From: Puniceicoccales bacterium
Lineage (GTDB): Bacteria; Verrucomicrobiota; Verrucomicrobiia; Opitutales; JAIRLM01
Direction: 5' to 3'
Assembly: GCA_031281635.1 (NCBI GenBank)
Contig: JAITFC010000110.1
Location: 1-12,326 of the forward strand
DNA length: 12,326 bases
Made by a program: the position numbers and the translations under genes. Numbering within the stretch: position 1 is the first letter of the stretch; the number at the start of each line of letters is the position of its first letter. The notes beneath the pieces are model-generated. The model made no database searches. It saw only the letters and a list, made by a program, of their open reading frames with translations, and was not told the origin of the DNA. Below, piece after piece: positions 7,442-12,326 of this stretch.

Positions 7442-8162
7442 TCATATCATTCTTCTCGCCGCTGGCCGCGGAGAACGCTTTGGAGGGAATCTGCCGAAGC
7501 AGTTCATAGAAGTCCATGGCCGGCCGCTGCTCTATTTCTCCTTGGAAACATTTCTCGAACACGAAAGTATTGCATCCGTTTGCGTTGTACTTCCCGAGCA
7601 ATTCATCGATTTTCCACTGCCGAATCATCCAAAATTACTTTCCCCAGTCATTGGAGGCCATCTGCGCCATCTGTCAACGCGAAACGGATTGAAAGCGTTA
7701 CGTTGCAAGCCCAATGACGGAGTTCTCATCCACGATGCGGCGCGCCCACTTGTCCCAGCCTCGCTCATCGGAGAAGTTTGCCTCGCACTAAATAATTGTG
7801 ACGCAGTTACTCCCGCACTGCCCATCGAAGACGCGCTTCTCGAACGTGACCATTTGCACATTGTCGACCGCGCCCGCTACGGGATCGTACAAACCCCGCA
7901 AGGATTTCGTCATTCTGTTCTAGAAGAAGCATTTACACGCTCAGAAACGATCGAATTACCCAGCAATCGCATTCCATCATGCGAATTCGAATTAGTACGC
8001 GCCTTGCTCCCATCTGCCAACGCCAGCAGCATTCTCGGTCACCACAAAAATTTTAAAATTACTCATAGGCATGACCTGGAAAATTTGCCACACCTCCTCC
8101 GCAAAAAACCGACAATGGCACGAAATTTTGATGGATTTGTACGAATAGCCACAGCGCTCTAA
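7416..8162 (+). CDS. ispD: 2-C-methyl-D-erythritol 4-phosphate cytidylyltransferase IspD
   Basis: IspD couples CTP with 2-C-methyl-D-erythritol 4-phosphate in the MEP pathway of isoprenoid synthesis. From the ATG at 7416 it has 248 residues, slightly above the usual 225-240. The nucleotide-binding motif ILLAAGRGERFGGNLPKQF places Arg21 and Lys28 where the family has catalytic Arg20 and Lys27 (E. coli numbering). Other markers are GVLIHDAARPLVPASLI, DAVTPALPIEDALL, DRARYGIVQTPQGFR and FKITHRHDLE with its conserved lysine. About 20 residues follow the usual end (after LPHLLRKK) as an extra basic tail. A second ATG at 7422 is equally possible and lies nine bases after GGAA, a better spacing. The start is inside the 3' end of lpxI, so translational coupling is likely. 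It is the last gene of the plus-strand cluster and faces clpX across a 124-base gap. Confidence 0.93.
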   Translation: MAMSFARHNHIILLAAGRGERFGGNLPKQFIEVHGRPLLYFSLETFLEHESIASVCVVLPEQFIDFPLPNHPKLLSPVIGGHLRHLSTRNGLKALRCKPNDGVLIHDAARPLVPASLIGEVCLALNNCDAVTPALPIEDALLERDHLHIVDRARYGIVQTPQGFRHSVLEEAFTRSETIELPSNRIPSCEFELVRALLPSANASSILGHHKNFKITHRHDLENLPHLLRKKPTMARNFDGFVRIATAL

Positions 8163-8286
8163 GACGTTTATGACTTCCTGGTTGCTCTAACAACAAGAGC
8201 GCCACCACCATCGGCGGTAAACAGTGCTGAATCCTAATGATTATGCCACAGGCGTCGTGGAAATTCGGGATGCGCAGTTCAAGTTT

Positions 8287-9651
8287 CTAAGCCGAAAATC
8301 TCTTGTCGCCATTGCTGTAAATCGGTTCACCATTCCCGAGAATTAATTCCTCAGTAAGAGTGACTTGCCGAACATTTTTCAACTGTGGCAAGTCAAACAG
8401 TATCCCCAACATTGCTTTTTCCATGATGGCACGGAGACCGCGCGCCCCAGTTTTTCTCTTGAGTGCTTCCCGGGCGATTGCAATGCTAACTTTTTCTGGC
8501 ACAATCAAATCGACGCCTTCCATGGCCAAGAGTCGCTGATACTGCTTCAGTAGGGCATTTTTAGGTTTCGTGAGCACATGGATGAGATCACTTTCATCAA
8601 GCTCATCCAGTGCCGTAACAATCGGCAGTCGCCCCACAAACTCCGGAATCAAGCCGAATTGAATTAAATCCTCGGGTTGCACCTGTTTCATGGCCGCTGC
8701 TGCGTCTTCTTTGGCATGCTCCGAGCGTCTGCCGGTGGGATCAAAGCCGAGAATTTTCACTCCCGTCCGTGCGAAAACCATTTTTTCCAGTCCAACGAAC
8801 GCGCCGCCGCAGATAAACAGGATATTTTGTGTGTCAACGCGCAGGTAGTCCTGTTCCGGGTGCTTGCGACCTCCCTTTGGTGGAACATTGCAAATTGTTC
8901 CCTCAAGAATCTTTAGCAGCGCTTGTTGTACTCCTTCGCCGGACACATCGCGCGTGATGGAGACATTTTCCGTGCGCCGCGCCACCTTATCAATTTCGTC
9001 CACATAAATGATACCGCATTCGGCGCGGGAGATGTTGTAATCGGCAGCCTGGATAAGTCGCAGCACAATATTTTCCACGTCTTCGCCAACATAACCAGCT
9101 TCCGTTAGGGTAGTTGCGTCGGCGATGGCAAATGGAACGGAAAGAGCTTTTGCCAGAGAGCGCGCGAGAAGCGTTTTCCCGACGCCGGTGGGACCGAGAA
9201 GCAAGATATTGCTTTTTTCGATTTCAACTTCGGTTAAATCAGGACGGCGCAACGGCTTACGACCAGTTTCTTGCAAAACAATTTTCCCACAGGAGGAAAG
9301 TCTCTTGTAGTGGTTGTGGACGGCGACGGAGAGCACTTTTTTCGCTTCCTCTTGGCCGACAACGTGTTCGTCGAGAAAATGCTTTAGGTATTCCGGTGAG
9401 ATACTCTTGATTTTCATTGGCTCGTCGGCACCATCATTCTCTGTTTTCAGTGCCTTCAATTTACGTCTTGCGTTTTCGCTAGTAGCCGACTTCTCGGGAG
9501 CAAACGGTGGAATTCCTTCATTTGCAAAGACATCTGCGCACAAAGCAACGCATAAATTGCAAATTAGCAAGTCGTCGGGACCGGCGATCAGTTTGTCCAC
9601 CTCTGATTGGGTGCGGCCGCAAAAGGAACAGTGTCGCAGTGTCTTTGCCAT
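8287..9651 (-). CDS. clpX: ATP-dependent Clp protease ATP-binding subunit ClpX
   Basis: ClpX is a hexameric AAA+ unfoldase that feeds substrates to ClpP. The 454-residue product begins with a four-cysteine zinc-binding domain (Cys8, 11, 31, 34). HVVGQEEAKKVLSVAVHNHY is followed by Walker A GPTGVGKT at 153-160, the pore loop in EAGYVGEDVENIVLRL and Walker B GIIYVDEIDKVA. GVQQALLKILEGT, GGRKHP and DLIQFGLIPEFVGRLP follow, and the sensor-2 motif KTGARGLRAIMEKA is near the C-terminus. The ClpP-contacting loop reads LGF rather than IGF (in VKILGFD), a conservative change. It is about 30 residues longer than E. coli ClpX. Part of the excess is a longer loop at about 119-146, before Walker A. No clpP lies in the window. 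It lies 142 bases downstream of trxB on the same strand and may be cotranscribed with it. No clear promoter was found in that gap. Confidence 0.98.
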   Translation of the reverse strand: MAKTLRHCSFCGRTQSEVDKLIAGPDDLLICNLCVALCADVFANEGIPPFAPEKSATSENARRKLKALKTENDGADEPMKIKSISPEYLKHFLDEHVVGQEEAKKVLSVAVHNHYKRLSSCGKIVLQETGRKPLRRPDLTEVEIEKSNILLLGPTGVGKTLLARSLAKALSVPFAIADATTLTEAGYVGEDVENIVLRLIQAADYNISRAECGIIYVDEIDKVARRTENVSITRDVSGEGVQQALLKILEGTICNVPPKGGRKHPEQDYLRVDTQNILFICGGAFVGLEKMVFARTGVKILGFDPTGRRSEHAKEDAAAAMKQVQPEDLIQFGLIPEFVGRLPIVTALDELDESDLIHVLTKPKNALLKQYQRLLAMEGVDLIVPEKVSIAIAREALKRKTGARGLRAIMEKAMLGILFDLPQLKNVRQVTLTEELILGNGEPIYSNGDKRFSA

Positions 9652-9793
9652 GTACTTCTACGCAGTTCTATGAAAATGATAGCCCAGAGCAAGAAAAAAC
9701 CGCTAAAACGCAGTTCTTGATCAAAAAAATTTGTTCTTTCCCTGATTTTGCATTCACCGGCAAAAAAATCGCTGATGATTCCCGCGCTCCATA

Positions 9794-10738
9794 TCATCCC
9801 GTGCGCAGCCAGCGTTCTGCGGCGATGGCGGCCCGAGCACCCATTCCCGCGGCTACAACGGCTTGTCTATAAACGGAGTCAGCGCAGTCCCCGGCGAGGA
9901 AGATTCCCGGGACCGATGACAGGACTTCATCCTTTGGGTCGCAGCAAAAATATCCATGCGGGTCCAATTTCAAGACGCCGGCGGCAAATTCTGAATTGGG
10001 CCGATGACCTATGGACACAAAAACTCCGGAACAGGAAATCTGCGAACGTTCGCCGGACGTGGAGTTGCGAACTGTGAGGCCGATAACTTTTTTCCCATCT
10101 CCGTCAATGCTTTCTGCGATTGCATTCCAGACTGGAATAATTTTTTTATTTGCCAAGGCTCTCTCGGCCATGATTTTCGACGCGCGTAAGTTATCGCGCC
10201 GATGCACAAGATACACTTTTTCGCAAAAACGCGTCAAAAACAATGCTTCTTCCACAGCGCTGTCTCCGCCGCCGAGGACAGCCACGGTTTTCCCCCGATA
10301 GAATGCTCCGTCGCAGGTGGCACAGGTGCTGACTCCCCCGCCGCCAAAATATTCGCGTTCTCCTGGAATGTTCATCTTGCACGGCGAAGATCCTGTTGCG
10401 ATGACAAGTGCGCTGCAGCGATAGGTTTGCGTTTGCCCGCTCAGGGTAATTTCTCTTTCGTGTAAATTTTCGTGCGGGAGTAGTTGCTGCGCTGAATCAC
10501 CGACGAATTTTGCCCCAAAACGTTCCGCCTGTTTGCGCATGCGTTCAACGAGTTCGTAGCCGTCAATGCCTTCGGGAAATCCCGGAAAATTTTCCACCTC
10601 CGACGTTCCTGTCAATTGGCCACCCGGCTGGTTCCCATCGAATACGAGCGGACACAAACCGGCCCGCGAAAGATAGATCGCCGCCGTTAAACCAGCACAG
10701 CCACTTCCCAAAATGATCACCGATTCACAGTCACCCAT
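9794..10738 (-). CDS. trxB: Thioredoxin-disulfide reductase
   Basis: Flavoprotein that passes electrons from NADPH to oxidised thioredoxin in the cytoplasm. The 314-residue product is of normal length. The FAD-binding motif is VIILGSGCAGLTAAIYLSRA near the N-terminus, with Cys replacing the usual Pro of GSGPAG. The redox-active pair is at Cys139 and Cys142 in STCATCDGAFY. NADPH binding is shown by GGGDSAVEEALFL and HRRDNLRAS, whose arginines favour NADPH over NADH. The C-terminal FAD motif is GIFLAGDCADSVYRQAVVAAGMG. The start at 10738 places GSG at residue 11 as is usual. An in-frame ATG at 10756 would add six residues, and the open frame runs on to 10888 without family features. Neither start has a clear ribosome binding site. 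It is transcribed divergently from the gene at 11063 and lies upstream of clpX on the same strand. Confidence 0.95.
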   Translation of the reverse strand: MGDCESVIILGSGCAGLTAAIYLSRAGLCPLVFDGNQPGGQLTGTSEVENFPGFPEGIDGYELVERMRKQAERFGAKFVGDSAQQLLPHENLHEREITLSGQTQTYRCSALVIATGSSPCKMNIPGEREYFGGGGVSTCATCDGAFYRGKTVAVLGGGDSAVEEALFLTRFCEKVYLVHRRDNLRASKIMAERALANKKIIPVWNAIAESIDGDGKKVIGLTVRNSTSGERSQISCSGVFVSIGHRPNSEFAAGVLKLDPHGYFCCDPKDEVLSSVPGIFLAGDCADSVYRQAVVAAGMGARAAIAAERWLRTG

Positions 10739-10766
10739 GGACCAACTCGGGCACATTGCGAAATAC

Positions 10767-10789
10767 TTGGCAAGATCGTTTTTTGCCAA
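10767..10789. repeat. Inverted repeat TTGGCAA-N9-TTGCCAA upstream of trxB
   Basis: Two perfect 7-base arms (10767-10773 and 10783-10789) flank a 9-base spacer. The repeat is 28 bases before the trxB ATG at 10738. It could be a regulator-binding operator or, if transcribed, a leader hairpin. The sequence alone does not decide, and no regulator gene is in the window. Confidence 0.5.
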
Positions 10790-10904
10790 ACGGACACTGC
10801 TGATTTTTTCGTTATTTACGTTACGCGCGACAGCACTATGTTCACGGTTGGACCTGCGATCCCAAACCTCTCCTCGTCTGATCTTCATGCAGGTGCCAAA
10901 CTTT

Positions 10905-10918
10905 CAATGCAAGCATTG
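10905..10918. repeat. 14-bp palindrome CAATGCAAGCATTG
   Basis: Perfect 6-base arms (CAATGC and GCATTG) flank a 2-base centre. The site is roughly mid-way between the trxB start and the start of the gene at 11063, as expected for an operator. A chance palindrome cannot be excluded. Confidence 0.35.
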
Positions 10919-11051
10919 TGGAGTTACTGCTCAAATTTTTTTAGTTTTTTAGCCTACCGGATTTGCCATACCCGGGAAGAAATTAAACGTGACACGAAAA
11001 ATTTCACATACCTCTTGCATTCTGGGAAAAAAGATGTAAATTTGCACGGAA

Positions 11052-11065
11052 AGAGGTTAGGCATG
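11052..11065 (+). promoter_or_regulatory. Ribosome binding site deciding the start at 11063
   Basis: AGAGG at 11052-11056 lies six bases before the ATG at 11063-11065. This is the strongest Shine-Dalgarno match for any gene in the window. It favours this ATG over the longer in-frame start at 10838, whose extra 75 residues show no protein-like pattern. Confidence 0.7.
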
Positions 11066-11653
11066 GTGACATCGACGAAACTTACACGAAAGGAAAAAGG
11101 AACTACAGATGCCCCAAAGTGCCGTGTGGGAATGCCTTGGCTATTGGTCACATTTTGCATGGCCGTGGCCATATTTGCTTTTGCCCTTGCCCGCAATTCC
11201 GTCCGAAAAGCCCAAAATGTGCGCTTTTTGCGTGAGGTGATGCTGATGCAAGAAACATTAGCGCAATTCGTGGAACAATCAACGGACGAAATCCCCATAC
11301 GCGCACGGTTGCAATCGGAACGGGTGGAACGGATTGCCGGCGAAACGGCTCTGGCGGGACAGTGGCACCTGCGGCACACGAACACAGGATCCCAGGGGTT
11401 GGTCACAGAAATTGTCATTGATAATCCGGACCGCACCATCAGAGAGATGGAAGCATTGGACGCCATTCTGGATGACGGAGATTTGGCGTCGGGTAATTTT
11501 GTCCTTCGCGGCCCGGATTCCTATGCCATTAAATTACTCGGCGAAGATAATGTGCGCGGTCGTGCTGAAATTGCCGAGGTAGATACAATAGCAGATGATG
11601 TTGGAGGAGAAGATGTTGGGATGGGAGATGCCGTGCCAATGACCGAAGAGTAG
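11063..11653 (+). CDS. Small single-pass membrane protein, possibly pilin-like
   Basis: The 196-residue product has a basic N-terminus (MVTSTKLTRKEKG), then one hydrophobic segment at about 24-43 (MPWLLVTFCMAVAIFAFALA). A helical, amphipathic stretch follows (RFLREVMLMQETLAQFVEQ, 54-72), then a globular part with QWHLRHTN and GLVTEIVIDNP. After ILDDGDLASGNFVLRG (135-150) comes a strongly acidic tail, EDVGMGDAVPMTEE. An N-terminal anchor followed by a long helix and a small domain is the general plan of type II secretion/type IV pilin-like proteins. The LDDGDLASGNF stretch also resembles what I recall of pilin-like proteins in Verrucomicrobiota. However, there is no GFTLIE-type prepilin cleavage site, so this is a weak inference. 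An alternative is an unrelated membrane-anchored periplasmic protein. It is divergent from trxB and convergent with recJ; neither neighbour suggests its role. Confidence 0.72.
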   Translation: MVTSTKLTRKEKGTTDAPKCRVGMPWLLVTFCMAVAIFAFALARNSVRKAQNVRFLREVMLMQETLAQFVEQSTDEIPIRARLQSERVERIAGETALAGQWHLRHTNTGSQGLVTEIVIDNPDRTIREMEALDAILDDGDLASGNFVLRGPDSYAIKLLGEDNVRGRAEIAEVDTIADDVGGEDVGMGDAVPMTEE

Positions 11654-11685
11654 GCCGCCTTCAGCACGCAAATAACGCGACCGCA

Positions 11686-11698
11686 CTTCCCGGGGAAG
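11686..11698. terminator. Short hairpin in the convergent gap before recJ
   Basis: CTTCC at 11686-11690 pairs with GGAAG at 11694-11698 around a 3-base loop, inside the 69-base gap between two convergent genes. The downstream plus-strand sequence is only moderately T-rich, so it is a weak candidate for a shared terminator. Confidence 0.3.
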
Positions 11699-11722
11699 CC
11701 AGCTTTGTTTGGTGAAAAATAT

Positions 11723-12326
11723 TTAATCCTCAACGTGCGCGACATAGCCCATTTCGCTGGCTGTCATGGTGATGCCCTCTCCGGCGGGAAGAACGTCTAC
11801 CAATTCCACCTGCGTGCTCCGGCGACCATTCCACACATTTTCATGCAGACGGACGGCGATGTCGCAGCGATTGGGCAAGGGGAGCAATCTCGCTTTTTGC
11901 CATGCGACGCCGTGGATGCTGCGACCGTTTGCAGAAAAAGTAAAATTAAAATGCTGCGCATTATTGCCAAACACGTGAGGTTCGCCGGACATGGCAACGT
12001 TATGAATGGCAAATATCGGCTGCGGATTTCCCTGGCCAAATGGTTCTAACTGTCGCAGTTGGCGCATAAGAGATTCGTTGATGTCGTTGGCGCGAATCCA
12101 TGCGGCAATTTCCAAATCATTGGCTACGTCGATGATTTTAAGTGCTTCGGTCACTTGCACTTCGAATGCTTCGCGGAATCGTTCTATGTTTGCCGTTGGT
12201 ATGCCAATTCCAGCTGCTAGGGGATGTCCGCCCCAGGCTCCGAGCAGGTGGGAACATTTTGCGAGAAGGTCAATGAGATTCAGACCAACGACGCAGCGTC
12301 CGGATCCCTTGGCCATGTCATTTTCT
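11723..12326 (-). CDS. recJ: Single-stranded-DNA-specific exonuclease RecJ (C-terminal part; cut by window edge)
   Basis: RecJ degrades single-stranded DNA 5' to 3' in recombination and repair. Only the last 201 residues are present; the frame is open at the right edge and the DHH catalytic motifs lie outside. The visible part opens with KGSGRCVVGLNLIDLL, the end of the DHHA1-like region. GAWGGHPLAAGIGI carries the conserved GGH. The segment linking to the C-terminal OB-like domain holds QLEPFGQGNPQPIF, a highly diagnostic RecJ motif. The OB-like part includes the segment around HFNFTFSANG and ends with GYVAHVED. An ATG at 12316 begins a frame but is internal: the codons before it (E, N, D) remain open, and a RecJ would need several hundred more residues. 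The GSGRC variant in place of GSGRS is unusual but lies outside the core. Confidence 0.95.
   Translation of the reverse strand, partial: ENDMAKGSGRCVVGLNLIDLLAKCSHLLGAWGGHPLAAGIGIPTANIERFREAFEVQVTEALKIIDVANDLEIAAWIRANDINESLMRQLRQLEPFGQGNPQPIFAIHNVAMSGEPHVFGNNAQHFNFTFSANGRSIHGVAWQKARLLPLPNRCDIAVRLHENVWNGRRSTQVELVDVLPAGEGITMTASEMGYVAHVED

Larger units (their letters stand above)
10739..11062. promoter_or_regulatory. Divergent spacer between trxB and the membrane protein gene
   Basis: These 324 bases hold no gene that I can support; longer versions of both flanking frames run into it but lack family features or ribosome binding sites. It must carry the start signals of two divergent genes. Two perfect inverted repeats lie in it, listed separately, and the part from about 10920 to 11050 is AT-rich with long A and T runs. 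I could not pick out a convincing -35/-10 pair for either direction. Confidence 0.5.

Noticed and set aside
8184..8200. Hairpin GCTCT-N7-AGAGC between ispD and clpX as a bidirectional terminator
   Set aside because: The stem is five base pairs and no T-tract follows on either strand.
10954..11466. Open frame of 170 codons on the minus strand opposite the membrane protein gene
   Set aside because: The plus-strand frame has a strong ribosome binding site, a hydrophobic anchor and a protein-like composition; the minus frame is Ser/Arg/Thr-rich, as a shadow would be.

Overview
The window looks like chromosomal DNA from a Gram-negative bacterium of the Planctomycetota-Verrucomicrobiota-Chlamydiota (PVC) group, most likely Verrucomicrobiota. 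The main pointers are in SecA: a long insertion after the DEAD-box-like motif, and the motif RQLRGRCARQGDPG where most bacteria have RGRSGRQGDPG. From memory, both resemble chlamydial and verrucomicrobial SecA. An LpxI-type enzyme implies lipid A synthesis, and IspD implies the MEP isoprenoid pathway. The taxonomic placement is inference from recalled family features, not from a search.

Layout from left to right: the 3' part of secA (+) overlaps acpS (+). Next is an AT-rich, unrecognised gene on the minus strand (2943-3962). A plus-strand cluster follows: leuS, lpxI and ispD, closely spaced with lpxI and ispD overlapping. Two minus-strand genes come next, clpX (8287-9651) downstream of trxB (9794-10738). 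A 324-base divergent spacer with two perfect inverted repeats separates trxB from a small membrane-anchored, possibly pilin-like gene (11063-11653, +). The window ends with the C-terminal part of recJ (-), cut by the right edge.

Most genes are housekeeping: protein export (SecA), acyl carrier activation (AcpS), translation (LeuRS), lipid A (LpxI), isoprenoids (IspD), proteolysis (ClpX), redox balance (TrxB) and DNA repair (RecJ). They do not form one dedicated pathway, although AcpS and LpxI both serve envelope lipid synthesis.

The stand-out is the orphan between acpS and leuS. It is much poorer in G+C than its neighbours, has a proline/alanine-rich linker encoded by a degenerate trinucleotide tract, and ends in a cysteine-containing domain I do not recognise. 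The second candidate for new biology is the membrane-anchored protein next to recJ. No CRISPR array, tRNA, rRNA, insertion sequence or phage gene was seen.
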